Assembly: GCA_910587485.1 (NCBI GenBank)
Contig: CAJUKN010000004.1
Span: 62,001 to 126,000 of the forward strand
Length of the DNA: 64,000 bases
DNA from: an uncultured Lachnospira sp.
Lineage (GTDB): Bacteria; Bacillota; Clostridia; Lachnospirales; Lachnospiraceae
Reading direction: 5' to 3'
This document shows, in pieces, positions 17,830-26,317 of this stretch. A program made the position numbers and the translations under genes. The notes beneath the pieces were generated by a model that was not told where the DNA came from, did no database searches, and saw only the letters and a program-made list of their open reading frames with translations. The stretch's first letter is position 1. Each line of letters starts with the position of its first letter.

Positions 17830-18177
17830 TTAGGCAAAATTTGAAATATCAGCTACTCCTATTTCTAACACACGATGTCCTTCCAACAACTTATTTTGAA
17901 TATTAATAAAATCGACTACCTTAATTTTACTGCCATCTTTTGCCAGCATTTCATGCTGATAACAAGCATATCGCTCATTGATAAAGGTAGCGCGCAAATC
18001 TGATATAATCTCATCATATTCTACATCGGGAACGAACTGTTTAAACACAAGACCTTCCTTGACATCTTCTTCTGTATATCCTAAAAGATTGGTAAAGCCA
18101 TCATCAATTTTAATAACCTTGCCACTTCTCATCTCAACAGAATATCTCCCATGTGGGATAGAAACCATACTAGACAT
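17830..18177 (-). CDS. Stand-alone PAS domain protein
   Basis: A 115-residue protein consisting of one PAS domain: GKVIKIDDGFTNLLGYTEEDV is the typical opening, and EMLAKDGSKIKVVDFINIQNK the closing strands with PAC-like ending EIGVADISNF. There is no kinase, cyclase or DNA-binding part, and no membrane span. The start at ATG 18177 follows AAGGAGGG after eight bases; the longer reading has no such site. It follows valS after 33 bases with no terminator between, so it is likely co-transcribed under the T-box. Its partner and ligand are unknown. Confidence 0.8.
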   Translation of the reverse strand: MSSMVSIPHGRYSVEMRSGKVIKIDDGFTNLLGYTEEDVKEGLVFKQFVPDVEYDEIISDLRATFINERYACYQHEMLAKDGSKIKVVDFINIQNKLLEGHRVLEIGVADISNFA

Positions 18178-18210
18178 AAAATATACCCTCCTTATTCTTA
18201 AAATCATTGA

Positions 18211-20865
18211 TTACTTCTTTTCAAATGCCACAATACGCTCATTGACTTGTTCAAACATCTGCTGATATTTGGCAAGCTTTGCTTTTTCTTCCTCAATTTT
18301 TGAAGCTGGTGCTTTAGAAATAAATTTTTCATTGCCAAGAATATGATTACAACGGTCAATCTCTCCTTGCAGCTTGCTTTGTTCTTTTTTCAATCGCTCC
18401 AGTTCTTTTGCAATGTCAACTAATTCTGCAAATGGAATATAAATCATAGCATCTGGAATAACCGTTGAAACAGCATCTTCTGGAATATTTATCTTATCTG
18501 CCTGAATTTTGACCTCATTTGCATACCCTAATGTTGCAAAGAAAACCTTACCATTTTCAAATATATTTCGTATGGCATCGGATTGTGACACCACATAAAC
18601 CAATGTTTTTCTGCTTGGTACCACATTCATTTCTGCTCTTAAATTTCTAATATTTCTTACTGCTGCCTTAATTGTTTCAATATTTTTTTCCTCATTAGAA
18701 AAATCAAAAGTGGCATTGGTTACTGGCCAATTGGACACCATAATAGAGTCTTCTTTTTCTTGAATATTACAAAAAATCTCCTCTGTAATAAATGGCATAT
18801 ATGGATGCAGTAACTTTAATGCATCAATAAGCACTTTCTTTAACGTCCATATAGTCGCTGTCTTTGTTGTGTCAGCATCATTGTAAAGACGTGGTTTTAC
18901 CATCTCAATATACCAGTCGCAAAATTCTTCCCATATAAAATCATTTAGTTTTGATACAGCTATACCCAGCTCATATTTTTCCATATTTTCTGTAACTTCT
19001 GCAATCAAATGATTCATCTTTGACAAAATCCATTTATCGGCATCCATAAGATTATCAGGCATAGCATCGGTTGCCTTTACTGTATTATCAGGGTCATTCA
19101 TCATAATAAATCTTGAAGCATTCCAAACCTTATTGGCAAAGTTACGGCTTGCCTCCACACGTTCCCAATAAAAACGCATATCATTTCCCGGTGCATTTCC
19201 AGTGATAAGCGTATATCGCAATGCATCCGCACCATATTTTTCAATAACTTCAAGTGGGTCAATACCATTTCCTAATGATTTACTCATCTTACGTCCCAAT
19301 GAATCTCTTATCAGTCCATGAAATAAAACTTTGCCAAATGGTTTTTGTCCCATATGCTCATAACCAGAAAAAATCATACGTATTACCCAGAAAAAGATAA
19401 TATCATACCCTGTCACTAAAACATCGGTTGGATAAAAATATTCCAACTCCTCTGTTTTATCTGGCCAACCTAATGTTGAAAATGGCCACAGTGCTGAAGA
19501 AAACCAAGTGTCCAGTGTATCTGGGTCTTGCTCTATATGAGTGCTGTTACATTTTGAACAAGCGCAAGGTGGTGTATCAGACACTTCCATATGTCCGCAA
19601 GCCTTACAATAATATGCTGGAATCCTATGTCCCCACCATAATTGTCTTGAGATACACCAGTCACGAATATTGTCTGTCCAATTATAATAGGTCTTATCCA
19701 TAGAAGCTGGCATAAGCTCAATATCGCCATTTTTTACACCTTCCACTGCCGGCTTAATCAACTCGTCCATCTTTACAAACCACTGCTGTTTAACCATTGG
19801 CTCAACGGTTGTCTTACATCTATCATGTGTACCTACATTGTGTACATGGTCTTGCACCTTTACAAGAAGCCCCAACGCTTCAAGGTCTTTTACCATTACT
19901 TTTCTTGCCTCATATCGGTCCATTCCTGAATATTTACCACCAGCAGCATTAATGGTGGCATCATCATTTAAAATAGTAATTTCTGGAAGATTATGTCTTT
20001 TTCCCACTTCAAAATCATTTGGGTCATGGGCAGGCGTAATCTTTACAACACCTGTACCAAATTCCATATCCACATATTCATCTGCAATAATTGGAATCTG
20101 TCTGTCTGTAAGCGGCAATTCCACCAGCTTGCCAACCAAATCCTTATATCGGTCATCTTTTGGATTAACAGCAAGTGCCGTATCGCCTAACAATGTCTCA
20201 GGTCTTGTTGTTGCAATCTCAACAAAGCGATTTTCTTCGCCCACTACTGGATAATTAATATGCCAAAAATGTCCTGCTTGCTCCTCATGTTCCACTTCAG
20301 CATCGGATATTGAAGTGTTACATACTGGACACCAATTTACAATTCTTGAACCTTTATAGATAAGCCCTTTCTTATAAAGATTGATAAAAACCTTCTGGAC
20401 AGCATTAGAACAGCCCTCGTCCATTGTAAAACGTTCTCTGTCCCAATCACAAGAAGAACCCATTTTTTTAAGCTGACTAGTAATCGTTCCGCCATACTCT
20501 TCTTTCCATTCCCATGTTCTCTTTAAAAAGCCTTCTCTTCCAAGTTCATGTTTATCAATACCTTCATCCTTTAACGTATTCGTTACTTTAACTTCTGTTG
20601 ATATACTGGCATGGTCTGTTCCGGGAAGCCAAAGTGCTTCATACCCTTGCATTCGCTTAAAACGAATAATAATATCCTGCATTGTATTATCAAGCGCATG
20701 TCCCATATGAAGCTTACCTGTAATATTAGGCGGTGGCATAACAATGGTAAATGGTTTTTTATTCTTATTTACCTTTGCATGAAAATATTTTTTGTCAAGC
20801 CATTTTTGATACAATCTGCCCTCAATATCCGCAGGATTGTAATTTTTTTCTAATTCTTTACGCAT
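18211..20865 (-). CDS. valS: Valyl-tRNA synthetase
   Basis: Class I aminoacyl-tRNA synthetase joining valine to tRNA-Val. The HIGH-type motif is in PPPNITGKLHMGHALD, the KMSKS motif in GRKMSKSLGNGIDP, the editing domain around TTRPETLLGDTALAVNPKD, and the C-terminal tRNA-binding coiled coil at about 815-884. A CxxC zinc knot is seen in YYCKACGHMEV and CACSKCNS. 884 residues is the usual length. An AAAGGA site precedes ATG 20865. Expression is set by the T-box 280 bases upstream. Confidence 0.97.
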   Translation of the reverse strand: MRKELEKNYNPADIEGRLYQKWLDKKYFHAKVNKNKKPFTIVMPPPNITGKLHMGHALDNTMQDIIIRFKRMQGYEALWLPGTDHASISTEVKVTNTLKDEGIDKHELGREGFLKRTWEWKEEYGGTITSQLKKMGSSCDWDRERFTMDEGCSNAVQKVFINLYKKGLIYKGSRIVNWCPVCNTSISDAEVEHEEQAGHFWHINYPVVGEENRFVEIATTRPETLLGDTALAVNPKDDRYKDLVGKLVELPLTDRQIPIIADEYVDMEFGTGVVKITPAHDPNDFEVGKRHNLPEITILNDDATINAAGGKYSGMDRYEARKVMVKDLEALGLLVKVQDHVHNVGTHDRCKTTVEPMVKQQWFVKMDELIKPAVEGVKNGDIELMPASMDKTYYNWTDNIRDWCISRQLWWGHRIPAYYCKACGHMEVSDTPPCACSKCNSTHIEQDPDTLDTWFSSALWPFSTLGWPDKTEELEYFYPTDVLVTGYDIIFFWVIRMIFSGYEHMGQKPFGKVLFHGLIRDSLGRKMSKSLGNGIDPLEVIEKYGADALRYTLITGNAPGNDMRFYWERVEASRNFANKVWNASRFIMMNDPDNTVKATDAMPDNLMDADKWILSKMNHLIAEVTENMEKYELGIAVSKLNDFIWEEFCDWYIEMVKPRLYNDADTTKTATIWTLKKVLIDALKLLHPYMPFITEEIFCNIQEKEDSIMVSNWPVTNATFDFSNEEKNIETIKAAVRNIRNLRAEMNVVPSRKTLVYVVSQSDAIRNIFENGKVFFATLGYANEVKIQADKINIPEDAVSTVIPDAMIYIPFAELVDIAKELERLKKEQSKLQGEIDRCNHILGNEKFISKAPASKIEEEKAKLAKYQQMFEQVNERIVAFEKK

Positions 20866-20956
20866 ACTATAATCCTTTCTTTTTCACATATCTTTGTGTA
20901 ATTTAGTAGAAAAATAGTCTTTCCCACTTATCATACAAAGTGACAGTAATTATTTT

Positions 20957-21055
20957 TTGCACACTCTATGCAATCAAGCAAAGAAAATTTTTCTCTATTT
21001 ATTGTATAGGGTGTATGCTACAATAACAACGAATTTTCTTTTGTATCCCGTACAA
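20957..21055 (-). repeat. Three short TTGYA/TRCAA palindromes in the valS leader
   Basis: Three short inverted repeats of one pattern lie between the T-box terminator and valS: TTGCA/TGCAA (20957-20973), TTGTA/TACAA (21002-21023) and TTGTA/TACAA (21041-21055), with centres of 7, 12 and 5 bases. The leader from terminator to start is unusually long (about 280 bases) and has no ORF. Confidence 0.4.
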
Positions 21056-21142
21056 TCGAGTAGAAAAGATTTATCTTTCCTTACTCGCACGCCGAACGTC
21101 CATCAGCTTGCTGATATATTTCATTTAGACGCCCATGTGCAT

Positions 21143-21515
21143 AAAAAAACGCCCTTCATCTCAAATCGATGCAAAGGGCGTTCTATACGCGGTACCACCT
21201 TTATTTATCACTTATAAATCGCCATAACAACCATTTTTTATGGCAATTTTTTGTCCTTTAACGGGGACGACTCGTCACAGCCTACTCATACAGTTACAAA
21301 ATACCATTATTATAAAACTGTAAGTTTCTCAGCCATGCTGCTCAAAAGCTACCTTCCATATCTGTTCTCCCAAAACTCTTCCACATTGCAACTGTTGTTA
21401 AAACACATTATCTTGCTACAGGACTTCTTGATAGTAGTCTCATCGAACAGTATGCAGAGCTTCTCTCTGGCGGCACATAATATGTACTCCTCTTTATCTG
21501 CGCATTTTTTATTAA
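21143..21515 (-). promoter_or_regulatory. T-box riboswitch of valS
   Basis: The minus strand has the T-box sequence AGGTGGTACCGCG (21188-21199), followed by a terminator stem AACGCCCTT/AAGGGCGTT (21148-21182) and a T run. The upstream ~300 bases contain the long stem I region. The antiterminator forms when uncharged tRNA pairs with the TGGT-containing bulge. I could not fix the specifier codon by eye, but the gene downstream indicates valine. Confidence 0.93.
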
Positions 21516-21525
21516 ATTGAACTTT

Positions 21526-21554
21526 ATCATAATATGTTTAGCAAAAAAAATCAA
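21526..21554 (-). promoter_or_regulatory. Promoter of the T-box-valS transcript
   Basis: TTGATT, 17 bases, TATGAT on the minus strand, just upstream of the T-box. Confidence 0.65.
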
Positions 21555-21582
21555 CCTCTAAACAAAAAACTTTATTACATAA

Positions 21583-22557
21583 TCAACAGCCTTTTTCTAT
21601 AATAGCTTCAATTTCCTCAGCACTTTTGTCTGTTACATCCGCTATCTGCTCTAGTGTATAACCTTTCTTATACATATTTAAAATAATTTTTGCTTCTTTC
21701 TTCTCTTCTCCTCTTGCTTCTCCCTTTGCTTCTCCTTTTTCCAAAATCCCCTGACTTAAATTACACATTGTAGTCACATCCTCTCTTATTCCATCATCTG
21801 TCAAAATATGATATTCTGTTTCCATAATCTCTAACTTTCTTGCAGCAGATAAGTCCATTGAGAACAATGTATTTAATAATCGGTGTAATTCATACTTATC
21901 ATCTTGCTGTGAAACTTCATCAGCTATTCCTATTAATACAATATTCAGTAAGTCAAGCCGCCCTTTCCATTGATAGTCGCCTACTATATCATCCTTTGTC
22001 AAATGCACATAGGACATACTGTTCTCTTTCATATTCATACAAATCCATATTGTAAATACTCGTTTTATATCATTATAATTTGTCTTTACAAAATCTCGTT
22101 CTTTTTGTGAGGATATAAGACGACTTACGTAAAAAACTGCTCTGTCTAATATAGGATACTTTGTTGGCTCATCTTTTTGTGCTTCCACATTAACAATAAC
22201 CTGCGAAATATCACTTTTCTTACTATTAGCTAATGGTAGCCGTACATAAAATATAATATCAAACCGAATAAGCCCCTCATTAATCTCTGCTGCTTCCGTA
22301 TTCATTCCAACAATTCGCTGTCCGTCATTTTCCTTTTCTACATTAGTTAATCCTGACTCTATTGGAACTACTCCAACAAATGGCTCTCCTTCTATATAAG
22401 ACGCAACATCTTTTGGACTCATTCCTTGAAACTCTTTAATTGTGTTTACTAAAATATATGCCAGTATAATTTTATTGCTTAACAGTCGTTTTGCCTTTTC
22501 ATCATATTGTGCTTCTATATCCGATGCATGAATTGTATTTTTTATCTCTGTATTCAT
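21583..22557 (-). CDS. Rpn-family PD-(D/E)XK nuclease / transposase-like protein
   Basis: A 324-residue member of the Rpn (recombination-promoting nuclease, PDDEXK) family, common in multiple copies in Lachnospiraceae. The core is seen as GLIRFDIIFYVRLP (active-site Asp) followed by SQVIVNVEAQKDEP, the E-x-Q variant of the E-x-K motif. The C-terminus has a charged EKGEAKGEARGEEK linker and a small helix-turn-helix-like end (GYTLEQIADVTDKSAEEIEA). Start ATG 22557 follows GAGGAAAG; the ORF could extend 17 codons upstream without a ribosome site. It stands alone between valS and the polysaccharide locus. Confidence 0.85.
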   Translation of the reverse strand: MNTEIKNTIHASDIEAQYDEKAKRLLSNKIILAYILVNTIKEFQGMSPKDVASYIEGEPFVGVVPIESGLTNVEKENDGQRIVGMNTEAAEINEGLIRFDIIFYVRLPLANSKKSDISQVIVNVEAQKDEPTKYPILDRAVFYVSRLISSQKERDFVKTNYNDIKRVFTIWICMNMKENSMSYVHLTKDDIVGDYQWKGRLDLLNIVLIGIADEVSQQDDKYELHRLLNTLFSMDLSAARKLEIMETEYHILTDDGIREDVTTMCNLSQGILEKGEAKGEARGEEKKEAKIILNMYKKGYTLEQIADVTDKSAEEIEAIIEKGC

Positions 22558-22716
22558 CTTCTTTCCTCTTGTACTTTTGATAAAAATGCAAAATTTTTTA
22601 TATATCATAAAAAACTATTTTTTGATTTCATATTTAATTAACCTTTATTTATGGCAGAATCAGATATTGTTTATGCTCGTTCCATACGAATCACCTTTTT
22701 TTCTAATTCTTTAATA

Positions 22717-22745
22717 ATTATATACCATAAAACACCACTTATCAA
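22717..22745 (-). promoter_or_regulatory. Candidate promoter of the Rpn-family gene
   Basis: TTGATA, 17 bases, TATAAT on the minus strand, directly after the deacetylase stop codon. Confidence 0.55.
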
Positions 22746-22747
22746 TA

Positions 22748-23479
22748 TCAATCCAACAATATCTGGTCTGCTGTAACAAATACATATCCCTGACTTTGCA
22801 AAATATCAATAATTTCTAATGCTGCCTCCACTGATGTATCATAAATATCATGGAGCAAAATAATATCATTACACTTAATATTTTTTGTCACCTTATTTAC
22901 AATGGCACGGATATCTTTTGTTGCCCAATCTTCTGGGTCAATGCTCCACAAAATTGGCATCATATTAATTTCTAACAGTAATTTATCGGAATAAGCACCA
23001 AAAGGCGGTCGAATATATTTGGGACATTCTCCTATCACTTCCGTTATTTTTTCATTCGTCTGAACAATCTCAGACCTTGCCATATTCATATTAATGGTAT
23101 CTAGCTGAACATGTGTATAGGTGTGATTTCCAATCAAATGACCTTCTTCATACATTCGTTGAATAATCTCTTCATTTCCTTCAATATTTTTTCCAACCAG
23201 AAAAAAGGTCGCTTTTACATTTCGTTCTTTTAAACCATCTAATAATCGCTCGGTACTTTTAGGATTGGGTCCATCATCAAATGTAATTGCAATACATCGT
23301 TCTGTGGTATCTGTACAGATACCTGACTGAATATTTTGTTTATCTGCCTGTGCTTTTTGCACAAAGATAGCAAGTGCCAATATTGTCATTAAAATAATAC
23401 TGCCCATTCCTATTATTACTTTATTTATATACTTATGATGTTTTATTTTATGAATCATACCTTTTGAAAACCCATACAT
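22748..23479 (-). CDS. Membrane-anchored polysaccharide deacetylase (NodB fold)
   Basis: A 243-residue carbohydrate esterase family 4 protein, removing acetyl groups from N-acetylated sugars of peptidoglycan or exopolysaccharide outside the cell. A single membrane anchor lies at about 20-42. Motifs: TFDDGP (catalytic base and metal Asp), HLIGNHTYTH (the two metal His), RPPFG, DPEDW and ILLHD. All metal and catalytic residues are kept. The start is uncertain between ATG 23479 and the ATG seven codons on; neither has a strong site. It is the last gene of the polysaccharide locus. Confidence 0.9.
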   Translation of the reverse strand: MYGFSKGMIHKIKHHKYINKVIIGMGSIILMTILALAIFVQKAQADKQNIQSGICTDTTERCIAITFDDGPNPKSTERLLDGLKERNVKATFFLVGKNIEGNEEIIQRMYEEGHLIGNHTYTHVQLDTINMNMARSEIVQTNEKITEVIGECPKYIRPPFGAYSDKLLLEINMMPILWSIDPEDWATKDIRAIVNKVTKNIKCNDIILLHDIYDTSVEAALEIIDILQSQGYVFVTADQILLD

Positions 23480-23538
23480 TTTTAACAGTTAATGAATTAT
23501 ATGAAAAGGGTTGGGGGCAAATTACAAGGAAATGTTTT

Positions 23539-24672
23539 TTACTGTTTCCGAATTTTTGTTTTAATTCTTTGACATCGAACATATTGTTTCCAAATAGAAA
23601 ATATTTTATAATCAAAAATATTGAGCAATTTAAAGAATTGTGTTCTTCTTTTATGTGCTTGTACCGATTTTCGACTGTCTGACGATGAAGGCAATATCTT
23701 ATCAATATCTATTTCCATTATATTGACCGCATTTTTTATTTTACTTAGTAATTCTTGTCCTTTTATTGAATGAACTATAATTACTGATGTACCTTTATCA
23801 TCATCCATTTCTGGCATACATTTGTCAATTCCCCAAGCATCTCCCAAAGTTAAATCCGATAATCGATTTAATCCTTTGAATTTACATTCATGGCAAGAAG
23901 GACGCAAACATATTTCTGATAAGAATACCTGACTATACATATCACTGCCATGTGGCTTTATATAATTCTTTTCATTATCAAAGACCAGCTTCATAGAATA
24001 ATTTTTCCAACCAGATTCTTTATCTCTGAAATATACTTCTCTAATATTTACATTATTCTTATTTTTTTGCCATTTTGTATATGCGTTCCAGACTTTCGGA
24101 CTTGGCACACCATGACATAATACATCAATCGTATAGAGATTTTTATACTCTTTTCTCAAGAAAGCTTTAAGTCCTGCAATCTGACAGGCTGTACCACTAT
24201 AAAGAACATCAAGACCAGCTTCTAAATCCATTTTAGCATTTTTAAAAGTTTCATTTATTTTACTTTGTAAATACTTACTCCTTCTCAATAAATCTAAGTT
24301 GGATATTGAATCAATCCGCATATGATAAACTTTCTGATTTTTATCAAGAGTCGCCCCATAAATTACTGCTTTTCCTGATTTTAAAATATATTCTGCTAAT
24401 ACTGAAAAAATCCCTCCACTCGAACTCTTTAATCTAATCTCCTCATTTGTACTATAACCTACATAACTTTTTATTATGGCATCATCCCATTCTGTATGAT
24501 TGATTATTGGACAGATTGTATTGCACAAATTACAATTAATACATCTTTCTTTATCAATAAAAGGATACAAAAATCCTTCAATATCTTTTTTCATTGAAAT
24601 ACAACTTTGAGGACATATTTGCTGACAAGCAGAGCAACCACAACACTCTTCCTTTCTTTTCAACTTTATCAC
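23539..24672 (-). CDS. Iron-sulfur protein of the F420H2-dehydrogenase beta-subunit family, polysaccharide-locus type
   Basis: A 377-residue protein with two N-terminal [4Fe-4S] motifs (CCGCSACQQICP and CINCNLCNTICP) and a C-terminal domain of the FrhB/FdhB type (SSSGGIFSVLAEYIL, YSGTACQIAGLKAFL, VLCHGVPSPKVW). In polysaccharide clusters this family regularly accompanies pyruvyltransferases, as here, and is annotated after coenzyme F420 hydrogenase although these bacteria are not known to use F420; its real substrate is unknown. I place the start at GTG 24672, eight bases after a G-rich ribosome site. Confidence 0.8.
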   Translation of the reverse strand: MIKLKRKEECCGCSACQQICPQSCISMKKDIEGFLYPFIDKERCINCNLCNTICPIINHTEWDDAIIKSYVGYSTNEEIRLKSSSGGIFSVLAEYILKSGKAVIYGATLDKNQKVYHMRIDSISNLDLLRRSKYLQSKINETFKNAKMDLEAGLDVLYSGTACQIAGLKAFLRKEYKNLYTIDVLCHGVPSPKVWNAYTKWQKNKNNVNIREVYFRDKESGWKNYSMKLVFDNEKNYIKPHGSDMYSQVFLSEICLRPSCHECKFKGLNRLSDLTLGDAWGIDKCMPEMDDDKGTSVIIVHSIKGQELLSKIKNAVNIMEIDIDKILPSSSDSRKSVQAHKRRTQFFKLLNIFDYKIFSIWKQYVRCQRIKTKIRKQ

Positions 24673-24699
24673 TTCATTCTCTCCCCCTCTCAAAAAAAA

Positions 24700-26253
24700 T
24701 TATTTTACGAATTTTCTTTCAAGTTGAAATTTTCCTTTTGTCATCTTATCAACTAATTGTAAACACTCTTTAAATTCTGAACGTCTATGATACACAATCA
24801 AAAATATTACATTAGGAACGATACAGCATATAATACCTCTTACAATAATTGTTGCCCAATTACCTAAAATAACTTTATTACAAATAAAATATGTCAACAC
24901 ACAAGACACTAATGATACAATCACATACAATAATAAATTTTTAAGATATCCATATAACTGGCTTTTTTTAAACAGCGTTGTAAACAAGTTATAAAATAGC
25001 CATGGCATACCTACTAATAACATAGATAATACAGTTGATAAAATAATACCATAGATACCCCAAAATTGAACCATAATCAAATTCAAACTTAAGTTAGTAA
25101 TCGCCGTAACTAATGCTCTGAATCGGTCTTCATGCCAAATTCCACCTGCATCCTTATACATATTTAGCAACTGATTGATTTCATATATAAAATAATAAAT
25201 AACCAAACAAATTACAACACTAAAAGGTAGTTGCAATTCTTCACCTACCCATACCTTCATAAAAGGCTGATACAAACATAAAAAACAAGATGAACAAAAT
25301 CCACTAATCCACACTATTAAAAAAGTGAATTTTTTCAAATCATTGAAATTTTTTTCTTTCGTCTCAACAATCAAGCTATTTCCTATACCAGCCATACATG
25401 AATTAAAAACTATAGTTACAAATCCAATAACAGCTGTCAGTATAAAATAATAGTTCTGATAAACAGCAAGTGCTGTCAATCCTAAAAACGCAGAGATAAC
25501 AATGGTATCTGCAGAATTAACAATTACAGCACCTATCTTTGAAGTAAATAAATCTCTTATCCTTCTATTGATTTCTTTAACTTCAGTTTGCTTTAATTTC
25601 CCTTTTGCTTTATAATTTGGATACATTCTTGATGCTACAATAGCTGTCACAATATTCGTTAGCACTTGCGTTGCCAACATAACTATTACATATAAATAAT
25701 AATTTTTAAACAACCATAATACTAAAAATTGCAGTACATATTGCATTGTACTAGTAGTCATTGTTACTTTACTTATAACATCAACCCTCTGATGCGCATG
25801 CAATACACTATTCTTGTATGCTAACATCCAATATGATAATACTGTAGTAGCAAGGTTCAAAAGATACAATACATAAATATTAATTCCTATTGGAATATCT
25901 CCACTTATTAAATCAGGAATAAATGGTGTTAAAATTAAGCCTATAACTGCTATAATAACACCTATAATTGTATAATATGTCTTATATAATTTTAAAAGTG
26001 CGCATATCCTCTTTGTATCATCTTCTGCAATTGGCTTATACATGCTATAAATCATAGCTGAGCCAACACCCAGTTCTGCTAAATTAAGTACCTGAAGAAT
26101 TGAAGTACACAAACCATTTAATCCAAGATATTGCACACCCATGAAATAAATCATGGCAGTACGCATCACAAATGGTATAATAATTTGATATACATTTAGT
26201 ATAATGCCAAAAAACATATTTCTTGATGCATTTTTAATCCTTTCTATTTTCAT
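24700..26253 (-). CDS. Polysaccharide flippase (Wzx/MOP superfamily)
   Basis: A 517-residue membrane protein with about 12-14 hydrophobic helices, of the lipid-linked oligosaccharide flippase type. The opening RNMFFGIILNVYQIIIPFV and GLNGLCTSILQVLNLAELG are characteristic of these Wzx proteins. It should move the finished undecaprenyl-linked repeat unit across the membrane for the polymerase. It lies between the iron-sulfur protein (6-27 bases) and the GT2-pyruvyltransferase gene. Confidence 0.88.
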   Translation of the reverse strand: MKIERIKNASRNMFFGIILNVYQIIIPFVMRTAMIYFMGVQYLGLNGLCTSILQVLNLAELGVGSAMIYSMYKPIAEDDTKRICALLKLYKTYYTIIGVIIAVIGLILTPFIPDLISGDIPIGINIYVLYLLNLATTVLSYWMLAYKNSVLHAHQRVDVISKVTMTTSTMQYVLQFLVLWLFKNYYLYVIVMLATQVLTNIVTAIVASRMYPNYKAKGKLKQTEVKEINRRIRDLFTSKIGAVIVNSADTIVISAFLGLTALAVYQNYYFILTAVIGFVTIVFNSCMAGIGNSLIVETKEKNFNDLKKFTFLIVWISGFCSSCFLCLYQPFMKVWVGEELQLPFSVVICLVIYYFIYEINQLLNMYKDAGGIWHEDRFRALVTAITNLSLNLIMVQFWGIYGIILSTVLSMLLVGMPWLFYNLFTTLFKKSQLYGYLKNLLLYVIVSLVSCVLTYFICNKVILGNWATIIVRGIICCIVPNVIFLIVYHRRSEFKECLQLVDKMTKGKFQLERKFVK

Positions 26254-26317
26254 ATATCATATATTCCTTCCATAACATTCAAATACTTGATTTATGTGTA
26301 ATTTATTTAATCTCTTA

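Noticed and set aside
21583..22557. Functional insertion sequence
   Set aside because: The Rpn-family gene has no visible terminal inverted repeats or target duplication around it, so I list it as a gene only.
23539..24672. A true coenzyme F420 hydrogenase subunit
   Set aside because: No other F420 hydrogenase genes are present, and it sits in a polysaccharide locus; the name reflects family history only.
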